Position numbers and translations under genes: made by a program. A stretch of 64,000 bases of DNA from Brachionus manjavacas. Lineage: Eukaryota > Rotifera > Eurotatoria > Ploima > Brachionidae. The notes beneath the pieces were generated by a model. The model was not told the origin of the DNA. It ran no database searches and saw only the letters and a program-made list of their open reading frames with translations. Within the stretch, counting starts at the first letter, position 1; each line of letters opens with the position of its first letter. Shown here piece after piece: positions 48,653-61,054 of the stretch. The stretch is from positions 2,899,501 to 2,963,500 of the forward strand of contig JAHQIY010000008.1 of assembly GCA_019054805.1 (NCBI GenBank), given 5' to 3'.

Positions 48653-51600
48653 TCAGCCAAGGTCCATTGAGTTGTTAGCATTCGCGTTCTCACTTAGAGT
48701 TCGATTATCTTTGTCACTATTTTCTTCATTTTTCGCTTCATTTATTTTCATTTCGTTCTCTTTAGCTTTACTTTTATTTGGTCGCTTTTTTTCCTCCAAT
48801 TCCAAATACTCAGGCGCTATAAAAGTAGCTGAGGTACAATTTCTTACTTTATAGATACCAAACAAACGATCACAAAGCTCAAACATATTATTTCTCAAAG
48901 AGATAATAATAAATTGAGCATTTTTAGTTCTTTCTTTTATATAATGAGCAATGATAGACACATTTTTAAAGTCTAAGGCAGCGTCTATTTCATCCATGAC
49001 ATAAATTGGCGTCGCCCTGAACTCATGCAGAGCAAAAACCAAAGATAAGGAGCTTAAAGTTTTTTCCCCACCAGACAAGTTTGAAACATTTTTCCATGAT
49101 TTTTTCGGCGGTCTGACACTCAAAACAATTCCCTCGGTAAACGGATCAAGAGTGTCGACCAGTTCAAGCTCAGCGTCACCTTCAATGGTGACTGTGCGAT
49201 AGATTTCTTTTAGTTTGAGACGAATTTGGGTAAAGCCAGCCATGAATTCATCCAATCTTTTCTTCCTGAGATCTTCAAAATCATTACAAAGTTTATCACG
49301 ATGTGCATTCAGCTCATCCAGCTCATTTACTCTTTCCATAAATTTTTTCATCTTAAAAAATCTCAAGTCAAATATTTTGTTAATATTTTTTTTTGTTTAA
49401 TTTTACTAATTCTTTATAATTTTGGATTGCAGATAAATTTGGACTAAGAGATTTTAAATTTTCTTCTAGTTTACGAATGGTTCTCGTAGCTCCCTCAGTG
49501 TCAAAGCCTGTGAAATAATCTTCGTCAAATTTTTCCAATTCTGGTCCTTCATGTAAAGTTGATTCGTTATCGTTGAAAACATTTTTTTCCAAGTCTTTGG
49601 TGTTATGAAGCTTCAGGGAGGAAATGGCATGTTCAAAGTGCTTGCACTCTTTTTCCTCCGATTTAAGTTCTTCGTTTGATTTGTCCATTTTGTGCTTTAA
49701 ATCAATTCTGTCCGCTTCCAATTTTTGAATTTGGTTCTCATTTTGTTTGATTACTTTGGACACTTGTTTTATCTCGGACTCCAGCTCTTCGATTTCTTTC
49801 TTGATTGATTCATGCTGTTCGACCAATTCTTTACCATTTTCGTCCATGTTTTCAAGACGGTCTTTGAATTTTTCCAAATTCGTTTCGTTTAGCTCCAAAT
49901 CCTCTTTTAATGAAACCATTTTTTTTTCGCTATTTACTAAATTACGCTTAGAAGTCTTAATTTCTAATGTTAAATTAGAAATTTGAGCATTTTTTTCGCT
50001 AATTTGAGTTTCCAAAATCTTCAAAGTGGCCTTCGGTTCGTCCAGTATTTTTTGACTTATCTCAACTATCATCCTGTGTAACTCGTCATTTTCATCTCTT
50101 AATTTTGCGGCTGATTTGTCTGCTTTTTCGAATTCGTTCTTGGAATATTCCAAATTTTCCTCCAACTTTTTTTGCTTGGCTTCATCTCGATTTATCTCTT
50201 TTAGTTTTTGGACACAGTTGGCCTCAATTTTTGTGTACTCTTTAACCTGATCTTTGAGAGACGAAACTTCGTTCTTAAGCTTGATTAAATCGTTTTTTGC
50301 TTTGTCAATTTTGTGCTTTAGATCATAAGCAGCAGGCTCAAGCTCTTGCTTTCGATGTTGCATATCTCTTAATGCCTCTTGGTCAATTTTTAAAGTATCT
50401 TCCATCTTTTTTAGCTGTTCACTCGAGAATTCTTCGGTTATTTTAGAACCCATTCTGCCTTTTGATGGCTGACCACCGCCACTCATTGTTCCAGTCACTT
50501 CAATGATTTCACCTTTTAATGTAACCACTCTGTTTCTGGTCTGACCATATGCGATCCTGGTAGCTTGATCCAAGTCATTAGCAACCAAAGTATTGCGCAG
50601 TCCAAAATAAAAGGCTGTAAGGAATTTTTGGTCGTTCACTTTAATTAAATCTACTAGTCGAGGAACATTTTCTGGTCTTAAAAAATTAATTCAAAAAAAT
50701 TCTATCAATCATTAGAATTCTCACGTTGTTATCTTTCGGTTGACGTAATCTCTCCATTTTTCTTGCTTGTCCAAAGCGATAAAATGAGCTGAACCTACAC
50801 TGTTTGTCTTTAGATATTCAACACATTTTTGAGCTGTATCAATATTGTCTACCACTATGCTATCAAGGGCCCCACAAGCAGTCGATACAGCAATATCAAA
50901 TTTTTGATCAATGGCACCCAAGTCACCCTAAATATTTTTTAATTTTCAAAATATTTTCAATTAATTTTTCAAACCATATGTTTTTTAAAGAAATAAATTT
51001 GATTGTTCAATTGTTTTGTTTTAAATTGAATGACTGAAAAATTTATATAACTGAAGTATTTTTTAAAATTCATTCAAATAAAAATTAAATTTAGATGATT
51101 AAATCAATTTAAAATAATTATATTAATAATTTTGCACACAATCAAGCACTTAATAAAACATAAGTAGAACTACAATATTTTTTCTAATTTTTATCAGATA
51201 TAAAGTTTATCTTGACCAAAAACAAAAAAATTTAACAGAAAAATATTAATATAAAGTGAATTTACAATAAATAATGTTTTGCTACTAAAAAATAATATTT
51301 TAACAAACATAAATTGATTTCCTAAATTTATTGTGTATTTAAAAATCAAAATGAAATTAATAATCACAATTAATTCAAGAATCAAAATTAATAATAGAGA
51401 TAATTTATTTTTCCTATAAAAAAAATAACTAGAATTGTTATGGATGAGGTATTTTACGCATCAATAAAAACTTAATTTAAAAATGAAAATAGTTCAACAA
51501 AAATAAATTAAGGCGCAATTAAGTTTTTCTTTTTTTAACTTTTGCAGCATAATAAGCAAAGTAAAAAAATTATCAAATACTAAAAATTATAAATCAAAAA

Positions 51601-54600
51601 TAAAATCTTTGTCAAATTTCGGAAACTTGTTGAAATTGAAATAAAAAAAAAACATTTCTTCTAAATTTCAATTTGCATGGAAATGATTTTAAATTATTTC
51701 AGTTTTTTGAGTCGAACTTAGTTAATTTTAGTAGTTAATATTAAATTTTAAACACTTAGCTACTTAAGAAAAGAAAACAAAATTTGAACTGGACAAATTC
51801 TAAATAAAAATAGAAAAAATAAATACCAATCTTCCATGAATGCCGGGAATTTTTCCTTCTGACTTCAATCTCATTAAAAATGACAAGACTCTGCTTTGAT
51901 TTCGATTCGAAGAAAAAGAGCTTTGCGCTTCCGTAAATTTAATTCTGTTTTTGTTCACAGTCTCTGCAAGTTGTTTTTCTTTTAAAGATATTTGATTTAA
52001 TTCTTCAGTAATCGATTTTAATTCTTGCTCAAATTTGGGAATAGTTCTTTTGTCTAACTCAATCGAAATTCTAAAAATCAAATTAAAAAATTTGTAAACA
52101 AAGATTTTCTCCTTACTTTTCTTTTTCGCCCGACTGAATCATTAATTCCTCTAGTTTTTTTTTCACTTCTTCCAATTTATTATTTTCATAATTTTCATTG
52201 TTCAAATAAACATCAAGTTCCGATTGAGCAATGTCCATTTTTGACTTGGCCTCATTTGCTATTGTTTGTAAGTCAGCCAATTTATCTTGAAGTGAGTTTT
52301 TTTTCTCTTGATATTTCTTAGTCTCTTTATTAACTTGATCCATTTTAAATTCTAGGAGTCTATTAGCTGGCTCGAGCTTTTCCTCCAAATCAGCAACCTC
52401 TTCTTTAAGTTCATCAATTTTTTTTTCATTATTATCAGGAATTTCTTTAAGATTCTCAATCTAGAAAATTCGTTCTTATTATAAATCTTAAAAAATTTGA
52501 TCAATATACTTTTTCTTCTTCATGTGTTAAATTTTTTTGTATTTTTTTAATATTTTCTTTTGCATGTTTTATGCCTTCTCTGATTTCAACATCTTCTTTT
52601 TCAAAATCTTCAAAATTTTTTTTCAATTTTTCGCTTAGTTTTGATTTTTTGTCGAATTCTCTAATTTAAAATTTAGATTAATAAAGCTGAACTCATTTAA
52701 GAAAGCAATGTTAATGGGGTAAAAAAAATTTAATTCATTTTTCTACATTCAATTAATAAAATTAATAAATAACTTTAAAATTTATTTTACTATGAAAATT
52801 GGATTTAAAAATACAACATATGTTAGGTTTACTAACATGTTATTACAAGTCATGATAACTTATAAAATCAGTTATCTCCTTTTTTTAATTTTTAGGGAAC
52901 CTTATAAATAAATAAAAAAAATTAGTGAATAGATTTTTTATATTTTTTCATCAGGCTTTCTAATTTTGAAAGTGAATTTAGGGTAAGATTTTTATAATAG
53001 GATAGTTATATGGTTTAGATTTTATAATATGATTTATATGATACAGAATTTTAGATTATATCTTTATCAAAAAAAAACACTATAGAGTCTTTAAAAAAAT
53101 TTAATAAAATAAAAATTAATTAATTTTTTTTTCCAAAACCGGTATCAGCTGATATCAGATTCAATAATATTTTTTTAAAATAAAAAATGATGAGTAGTCA
53201 ATTAAGCAATAATAATCATGACGATTTTTTTGAAAAAATGATAGAAAATTTGTTCGAAAGCAGGCGTCTATGCAGTTGGTTCACAGTTTCGATCTTAAAT
53301 GAGAGATGGTAGGTTTAATCATTATTGTAGAAGATCAGGTATTTAACATCAGGTACCACCATCAAAAGAATATTTTTAAATAGAATTAAGATAGTAAATG
53401 TATACTATGCAACAAGACCGAAGAGTCCACAAGTCATTTTGTTGCCAGTTGTACTGACACTTGCACCATTTGAATATCAGCTGATACCGATTTTGGAAAA
53501 AAAATGGTTATATTTTTTCTATTTTTAATTATTGATTTTTTATCTTTTTGCAAATTTAAAAATTTTATAAGCTGACAGCAAATGATATCATCTGATACCT
53601 GATATCATTTGCTGTCAGCTAATATAATCTGATATCACATGACATCAGCTGAAGGCTGTTTCAAACCTAATGCCGGCACTGTGATATAAAATTATTTTAT
53701 TAATCAAATTATTGAAAAATCAGACAGATATTAAGCAATAAAAAAATAAAGAAAATTGTCAAAGTCACCATAACTCCATGCTAGGAACAAAAACCAATCT
53801 AACCAACCTCCTAAAAACGATTGACTTCTCTGAAAAATCCATGTAAAAAACAAATCAGTTTATTTTTAATTATTGATTTTTCATGATTTTATAATCTCGA
53901 TACTGCACCATTTTTACTTATTTTTTTTATTTTTTTTAATTACGTAAATAAACTTTAAAATTTTAATTTATATTTATAAGTTCGCTAAAACAGCAAAAGC
54001 TGGAGAAATTCAATAAATTATTTATTAAAAAAAAAATTCAAGAATGATTCATACATAACGATTTTACAATGAAGCAACGATATTTAAAAATTTTATTTTA
54101 GTGTTTTAATATAGAATCTTAATCAACAACAAATTTAAAAAAAAAAACAGCATTTAACATAATTACTAAACAGTTTTTAGTAGAAAATATGAAAAAGTCT
54201 TTTGAAGAATTTATCAACTTAAAGACTGCAATAAAGTTGAACTAAATACCATGAAATATTTTTGTAAATTTTCCATGGATATTCCTCTCTTTATTAACTT
54301 TAAATGATTAATTTAGAAAAATGAACAATTTTTTCATAAGCATTAAAGAGGCAGAACAAAAACTTCGAAGAATAAAAAAGTTGATTAATGTGTCCGAAAT
54401 TCATTAGCTAGTAAGCGTTCTAATTATGATAAAATTTTGTAATTAAACAATATTTTATCCGAAGTAATAGCTTCGTGTTCTTTTAATGATTAATAATTAA
54501 TGATTTTCGAAATTTAAAAAATATTAACTAATTGTTAATAATCAAGAAAAAATAATTTTTATTTTCTTGATATAACAATTAAAAGAAATATAATTTTTTC

Positions 54601-55681
54601 AAAGAACGACTTTAATTTAAAAATTTTAAAAGTTTTTACTTTTTTCTTAAATTGCACTCTGTTACATGGGTTTCATTTTCCAAACTTAGTTGCTTCAGTT
54701 TTTCATTAAGATCCTGAAATTCGTTTGACATTTCTTCGCATGCATTTCTACGCTCATTGATTTCTTGTTTTTTTTGGTATCTATAAGAAATTGAGACTCA
54801 AATTTTTTAGTTTAATTTTTTAATCTATAATTTTTTACATTTTTGCTTGGTAGCATTTATTTTTAGCTTCTATGAGTTCATTTTCAAGCTTCAGATAGTT
54901 AACCGCGTCATTCTTCGGTCCCTCTAAGTTATTTTTATCTTTTTGCAAATTTTGAACTCGATTGGATTTTTCGGTGCGAATTTCATTGACTTTTTCAATT
55001 TCGTGATTTACTTCCTCGAGCATGGGCTTATATTTTATAGTGCCAATAATATCTTCTAGATATTCCAGCAGACCCTCATCATGTTCATTGGCAGCCTTCG
55101 GTTTCAAAAGTGATATTTGCTCCACTTCTCCTTGTAAGATCAAAAATCTATTATGATCAAGATCTACATTATTCTCTCTAAGTAAACTAGACACTTCTTT
55201 ATATTGAACCTTTTGTTCATTTATATAATATTCTGAGGTATTGTCTTTATATGCAGTTCTTTTAATTGTGAAATCTGAATTGGCAACCACTTCAAACTTA
55301 CTCGGAGCCTTGTTCATATGAAATAGATTTGAATTTAAGATTTTTTTAAAAAAATTACTGTTTCTTTAATTTTACGGAAAAATATTGTCACACTGCACGA
55401 ATTTACATTCGAGTGCTGATCACTGTTGTGAATTAGAACACTTAATTTTTTGGTTCTTATTTTCTGGGCTCGGAATCCAAAGACAAAAAGAAGAGAATCA
55501 ATGACGTTAGACTTTCCACTGCCATTAGGTCCGATTACAGCGTTAAAACTCTTAATTTTTATGTATTACTCAATTGATGAATGCTGAAGATGGAAATTAC
55601 TTGATGAAATGGACCCAATATGTTTTTTCCGTAATATGATTTGAAATTTTCTATCTCTATATAGTTGATTACTAATGTCAT
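48653..55681 (-). CDS. SMC4: Condensin ATPase SMC4, ten exons, complete
   Basis: Exons: 55601-55681, 55359-55550, 54839-55308, 54640-54780, 52510-52660, 52117-52460, 51827-52070, 50725-50927, 49407-50676 and 48653-49351. All GT-AG, in phase; about 1264 residues (human 1288). Visible parts: Walker A GPNGSGKSN in exon 2, the Q-loop block FLILQGEVEQISLLKPK, two long coiled-coil arms, the hinge (IPGIHGRLGDLGAIDQKFDI through GTMSGGGQPSKGRMGS), the ABC signature NLSGGEKTLSSL near residue 1124 and Walker B VMDEIDAALDFKN. These and the REGL-free head spacing match SMC4 rather than SMC1-3. It pairs with SMC2 in condensin to compact mitotic chromosomes. The N-terminus lacks the roughly 80-residue extension of vertebrates; the start at 55681 reads straight into the head domain. 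The tail is Lys/Glu/Asn-rich. Introns 4 (1979 nt) and 7 (899 nt) are long; the rest are short. Confidence 0.96.
53124..53504. mobile_element. 381-bp inverted-repeat element in SMC4 intron 4
   Basis: The arms 53124-53155 and 53474-53504 are reverse complements with one mismatch, containing CCAAAACCGGTATCAGCTGA. There is no coding capacity in the interior. It is immediately followed by the palindrome at 53570-53620, which reuses the same CTGATATCA words, so the true element may be larger. Confidence 0.65.
53570..53620. repeat. Perfect 21-bp palindrome with 9-nt loop in SMC4 intron 4
   Basis: The arm 53570-53590 (AGCTGACAGCAAATGATATC plus A) is exactly complementary to 53600-53620, loop TCTGATACC. 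More TGATATCA-type words follow to about 53650, and CGGCACTG at about 53675 may be a transposon end. Confidence 0.8.
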
Positions 55682-55914
55682 TTTTACTTTATCATTAGTT
55701 ACAATCAAAAAACTTGTTGCTTTTACAATTTTGAATTAAATTTAAAAAAAAAACCTTCAACTTTATAAATTTTGTTCAAGATGTAGCTCTAGTTTGTCTT
55801 GAGCAAAAATATGAATTTTAAAATTAGAATTGCCGAACAATTTTAACTCAATAACAAAAAATTCTTCCTCAAATTTTTTTTTATTAATTATTTAAATTTT
55901 TAAATATAGAATGA

Positions 55915-56019
55915 AAATTTTTCAATAAATTTAATTGAATTTATCTCGCAAATAGTTGATTAACAATGTCATTTTTACTTTATCATTAGTTACAATCAAA
56001 AAACTTGTTGCTTTTACAA
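55915..56019. repeat. Mosaic duplication: 38 nt matching 58397-58434 joined to 67 nt matching 55662-55728
   Basis: Bases 55915-55952 are identical to 58397-58434. Bases 55953-56019 match 55662-55728 with about two mismatches. The two copied segments are directly adjacent, with no spacer. The second segment carries a copy of the SMC4 start-codon region, so a decoy ATG lies about 290 nt upstream of the true one, on the same strand. Confidence 0.8.
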
Positions 56020-57304
56020 AAAATATTGAATCTATTGAATTTTGGAAAAGCAATCCTATTCTTTTCAAATTTGTAAAAAAATATTTGCTATTCCGGCAAC
56101 AACTGTTTTCAGCAGGTGGAAACACTATCAAATAACGAAGGAATATACTCAAACCTGATAATGTAGATAAGATTTAGAGATAATTTAGTTCTAACAGATG
56201 AGGATTAAGAACCCCTTGTTATCATTATTATTATTAAGCAAATTAAGCTTAAAAATTAAGCATTTTGCATAACAAGATTATCTCTTTTAGAAAAAAATTT
56301 ATTAAAGTTTTTTTGAATTGAAATGATAAAATTAAAACGAACTTCACAACCTAAATATTAAAAAGGTTTTTGAAAGTAAAAAACTTATTTTTTTAAAAAT
56401 TCTTACATTAGACTCCTTTTAAATGAATTAGTTTTAAATGTAAAAAAAATATATTCATTGTTTTTTATCAGCATTATTTATTTAAAAATTTAAATTATCT
56501 AGATTTCTTTAATTGAATTGAGCAAAATTATACAATTAATCATGGTTAAATTATTCAAAGCATTTTAATATTAAAAAATTAAAAAAAAAATTAATTAAAT
56601 TTTAATTTTATTAAAAAAGTTGCTATTAAATTCATTTATTGATTCTAAAGATTTGAATGTTGGATTTTTTCAGTCTAAGTCTCATAGATAAATTGAAAAA
56701 AGATTTAAAAAAAAAAAAAGGATAAGAAAATTTAAAAGACAATTAAATTTATATTTTAAAATGAAATAAAAATTCTTTTTTTAAATAGATAAAAATAAAT
56801 TTAAAATCTAAAGGACCTCTTTAATTTAAAGAAAATTTGGCATCAGTTCAACCGGAAATTAAAATTAAGAATAAATGGAGAATGTGTTGAAAAAGAAATC
56901 GTTTTAGTCAATCGTTTTATTATCTTCTTTAGCCAAGGTCTAAAGAAATTATTTAAAGTTAAATTTTCTAATATATTTGTGGTTGGAATACAAATTTTTT
57001 ATTTATAAATAAATATATACGAATTGAATAATACAATTTTTTTAACTAAACTATTTTTTAAATTTTTTTTTCAATTAAATTTTAAATAATTCAGAGTCGA
57101 AAATATGAAATCACAACAGTAGTATAATGCCTTCAAATTTAAAATTCTAATAAAATTATTCTCAAATATACTTTAAAAACAACCCAAATATCAAGTTAAA
57201 ATAAAAATAACATCGATTTGTCAAAAATAATGATTACAATTTTATCAAATATATGATATTTTTTTATTTTAGTTGATCAAAATTATTAGATGCCTGAATA
57301 AAAA
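56020..57304. other. AT-rich spacer upstream of SMC4
   Basis: No gene recognised. A 73-codon frame reaching left to 55931 is only the decoy SMC4 start plus chance sequence. An ATT microsatellite lies near 56222-56235. Confidence 0.4.
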
Positions 57305-58158
57305 TTATTTATTTCTCATTAAACCACATTTTCTTACTCCAATATCCTCCAAAAGCATAAATGGCCCAATAATTGCCTCCATGTCCTTTCTCCAGTCACT
57401 GCTAGTTTCTAGTTGTTCATCTGTTTGCTTGAGAGCAAGGGTATCTTTGTCAAGTTTTTTCTCGAGAAATTTTGGCGCCTCATAACAGTCTTCTGCCAAT
57501 GTATCATGAAAGATTTTCTTCAAATAGTCTCTGTAATCCAAAATGTAAATTTTTAGTCCTTCTGAGCTAAAATATCGTTCAACGCCAATTCCTAAATGTA
57601 AAATATTATTTTTAAATACTCACATATCCAACTAAATCTCTAACCAATGCATTCAGATTCCTTTGTCCACTCTGAATTCGGCTGAACCAAAAGACGTACA
57701 ATTCCACCAAAAAGTTTGTTTTCTAGAAAATCTCCAGCTTCAACAAAATCAGATGGAGAATTGAGAATTCCTTTCCATCTCAAAACTAAATGAGCAATTT
57801 CATGAATAAGTAGTATTCCCATGTAAATTACCAGAAATTGTTGTTCTTTAGAATCAGATTGATTAGTTTTCTTTAAAAAATCTAATCTTTGTCTGAACAT
57901 TTCGTTAAAATAAATATTTTTTGCATTCTTTGCTCGCTCAGTCCAAGCCATTTTATGGCCCTTGGTAGCCTCTTCATTTGGAACACTATAAGTTATTCTA
58001 ACTAGTCTGATATTTTTAGTACATTGATCAAAATCAATTCGAAAAATTCTCTCTAATACATTTTTGACAGCATTTGTGTTCAAAAATTTATTTGCTATTC
58101 TAATTGATTGTTTGATATTTTCATCTTGACTTGAATCGAGAAAAAATTGCAGTTCCAT
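57305..58158 (-). CDS. Two-exon protein of unknown function with an HExxH zinc-protease-like motif
   Basis: Exons: 57645-58158 and 57305-57591, joined by a 53-nt intron with donor GTTAGA and acceptor TTTAG, giving about 266 residues. The first ATG in frame is 58158. The only clear landmark is LLIHEIAHLVL at about residues 117-127, followed by SPSDFVEAGDFLENKLFGG, so that a Glu lies 17 residues after the second His. HExxH with a later Glu is the pattern of gluzincin metallopeptidases, where both His and the Glu bind zinc, but no other family feature is recognised and activity is inference. There is no signal peptide or membrane segment, so a cytosolic or nuclear location is likely. The second exon is Lys/Glu/Asp-rich without motif. 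It lies alone on the minus strand between SMC4 and the ECI2 pair. Confidence 0.75.
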
Positions 58159-59629
58159 AATCACTTGATATTTTTAGGATTTAATTTTTTAAGTATTAAA
58201 ATAGTTTTAACTTTCCTATTTTGAAAACAAAATTAGCGTACATGCTTAGAGTATATATAAATAGTTTTATTTTGAAATTGTAATTATTATTCAAATAAAT
58301 TTTTCGTTATTCTAGTCAAGTACGAAGGAGGCTTCACTGAGAGATAAATATCTTACCGAATTAATTTTTTTAATTAAAATTCTAAAAAATAAATTTAAAT
58401 TTTTCAATAAATTTAATTGAATTTATCTCGCAAACAAAGCTTTGTATTATTTTTATTTAAATTAATGATGTGACTGTTCATTGCCAATTAATCTCACTGC
58501 AAAAATTTTATTTGGCAAACAAAATCGATTCTTTTAGATAAAATTGCTTTTGTGTAAGAATTGAAAAATTTGAAAAATTAAAAAAAAGATTTAATATTTA
58601 ACAAACAAGCTTTTTTCTTTTTGTAAATTATTTTTAAAATTAAGAGCGTGGATACAAAATGAGATTAAACTTTTAAAAAACTATTTTCCTTTCTCTACTT
58701 TTTGTACTTAATGGTAATTTTTATTTATTTGACCCTGTTCCTTTTTTTAATTTTTAGTTATTTTAATCATTAAATAAAAAATTTGACGGGGTTCGGGGCG
58801 GGGCCCTAGTTTTGGGATTCGGGTATGCTGAAGTAAGAGAAATATTAGTTAAATTTTAAAATTATTATTTAAACTATTGATTAATAAAAATCTTCTTTTT
58901 AATTATCAAAAAGTCCAAAAAGAAAAGAAAGGATTTTTACTTTATTATTCTCATTTTGATTCTCATTGTCTATACCTCATGAAATAATAACTTTAAAATG
59001 ATTTTCTTAAATTTTTTTTTTATAAAGGGCAAAGAAGAAATTTTGATTATCAGGGAATAGCTGACTATAAAAAGAGTAATGGAGTTAACCATATTAATCA
59101 ATTTTGCCCTCATCTCATTAACATTTCGTACTAAAGTGAAAACCTTGTGACAAAAGAGGTGACAAATTTTGAATTTTTACACCTTATTATTATTCAATTT
59201 TAAATATCATAAAAAAATGAAATCCGGTAAGGTAATCTTACAATTTACAATTAATAATATGATTCATAAATAGTTGTAGTAAGTTTTCATTAATTTTAGA
59301 TAATATTATCAAATTAATGTCTAAATAATAAGATAAATTTAATCAGAATTAAATTTTATTGAAATAATTTTTATTTTTGATAATTCTTTCTTTTAATTTG
59401 TATTTCAATTTTTTTCAAACGTACATTATAATCAATTCATTTTCCATCAATAAAGATTGGCCGTTAACACTTCTAACCATAAATTTTATTAAAAATACCA
59501 TAAATTTATTAAAGTTTACCATAAAATTATTAAATTATAATAAAATAAAAGAAAATACAACAAATTTATTAAAAAAATATCAAATTCATTAAAGATTAAT
59601 CAGATTCATTAGAAAAATAATAAACTCAT
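58159..59629. other. AT-rich spacer with a GC-rich spot
   Basis: No gene recognised. A short G/C-rich stretch (GGGGTTCGGGGCGGGGCCC, about 58789-58807) stands out. The 38-nt source of the mosaic duplication is at 58397-58434. Confidence 0.4.
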
Positions 59630-60125
59630 TTTTTTTTGTTTACATTTGTTTATTGCGCAATAATAATACAATTCTTTTTGTAAAGGCTTGCCGCAAGTAT
59701 CACATAATTTACTAACACTGTCATCAAATCTTGGTCGCTTGGAAGTATCATCTTGAGATGTTAAGTCATCATCGAAAATGGCATTTATTTATTTATTTAT
59801 TTGTTAACTGTACCGAGCTAAAGCTCCTTCAGAATAAAAAAAAAAATAAAAAATTAAGTTAAGTAAAATTAAAAATTAATAAAAGTTAAGTAAAATAAAA
59901 TCAAAAAATAAGGAAAAAAAAAAAAAAATAAAAATAAAGTTTGTAAGAGTTAATAGATATAAAAAAGATATATGATAAAGAGAGTTTTAGAGGCATTTTC
60001 TTCAGGTTCTTTAATTAGGTCAGAAGCTTGAACTTCTAGGCTCTTTACAGTTTTAGAAGGAGGGCCTCTTTTTTTATTATTATGTATTGGTAAATCCAAA
60101 CCAATCGAGCTGAAATCTAACATCT
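59630..60125 (-). pseudogene. Transposon-like coding fragment with basic KRGPPSKT and Cys motifs, interrupted
   Basis: Minus-strand frames read LDLPIHNNKKRGPPSKTVKS and LEVQASDLIKEPEENA right of an insertion, and DDDLTSQDDTSKRPRFDD and KLCDTCGKPLQKELYYCAIN to its left. A KRGRP-like basic patch followed by CxxC and later Cys residues resembles C-terminal tails of some MULE-type transposases; that is a weak inference. The frame is split by the element at 59787-59991. Neither end of the fragment is defined. Confidence 0.45.
59787..59991. mobile_element. 205-bp insertion with 7-bp target-site duplication and TTTA tail
   Basis: GGCATTT occurs on both sides (59780-59786 and 59992-59998) as a direct 7-bp target duplication. 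The inserted part starts with a TTTA repeat, then GTTAACTGTACCGAGCTAAA with a GAGCTAAAGCTC palindrome, then A-rich sequence. This fits a short retroposon (SINE-like or LINE 3' end) inserted on the minus strand with its tail at the left. Confidence 0.7.
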
Positions 60126-60924
60126 GAAGTCTAAATGCACATGAAATAACGTTTAATCAATTAATTTATCTTAAAAGTGTAAATCTAATGAGTTTCTTAA
60201 TTCTAATGAACCAATTAATGTTCTTTTTATTCAAATTAAGGTTGTTTTAATCAATTTAGGATAATTTTCTATTTTCTATTACATTTTTATTCAATTTGAT
60301 AAATAACTGTTAAGTTTATTCTATTTTTAATAAATTTATGGAAACTTTATTATATTTATGGTCATTTTTAATAAATTTATGGGTATAGATTATATTACGC
60401 GATAAAGATTTAAGATCCAGACGTGCCTTTTGAACAAATTTAAGAATATCCAATTCAAACAAAAACAGTTGTTATAACAACTTAAATTATTTTAATTCAA
60501 AGTTTAAATGCAAATATTTAAACATCGTGAAAATTTTAACCTCAGTATAACCATTTTAAAGCTGAAAAGTATTTTGTATATTTATTTGTTATAAAAAAGT
60601 AGATTATTTTAAATATTTAATTTAAAAACTTGATATCGAGTATAATTTTTATGTTGCCTAATCAATTTTCTTTGCTATCTTTGCTTAACCAAAATCTGGT
60701 TGTTCAAAAAATTCAAAGTAATTAAAATTTTTTTCTTCTCAAGTATAATTAATAATCTAATGTAAAGTTAGCTACTAAGATTTTTTAAATTTAGTTTTTA
60801 AAGATTGAAAAAAAAATGTTTTGATTTAAATTCAGAAATTGAGCAATAATTTACGAATCATTTAAATAATCATCGTTTTATCTAAGATCATCATCATAAT
60901 TTAAATCATTTGGAATTTTTTCAA

Positions 60925-61000
60925 GTATTAGACCAGGTCTCGTACCTTCGTCCTATCGCGTGAAGTGATTCAACTTTAACCACTGAGCTAAATTCATTTT
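60925..61000 (-). ncRNA. tRNA-like sequence with Pol III A and B boxes (SINE or tRNA relic)
   Basis: On the minus strand TAGCTCAGTGG (60980-60990) matches the A-box consensus and GGTACGAGACC (60936-60946) is close to the B box, 33 nt apart. The D stem does not pair and I find no convincing acceptor or anticodon stem, so it is not an intact tRNA. It lies about 55 nt beyond the ECI2 stop codon, on the same strand. Confidence 0.55.
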
Positions 61001-61054
61001 ATTATTTGTTTAGTTAAAAAATTGTTTTAAATAAATTTTCTAAAAAGAACATTT

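Noticed and set aside
49747..49986. Serine-rich plus-strand frames over SMC4
   Set aside because: Antisense of Glu/Lys-rich coiled coil; no independent evidence of coding.
55931..56152. Seventy-three-codon minus-strand frame upstream of SMC4 starting like SMC4
   Set aside because: Only the copied 67-bp segment resembles SMC4; the rest is chance sequence, explained by the mosaic duplication.
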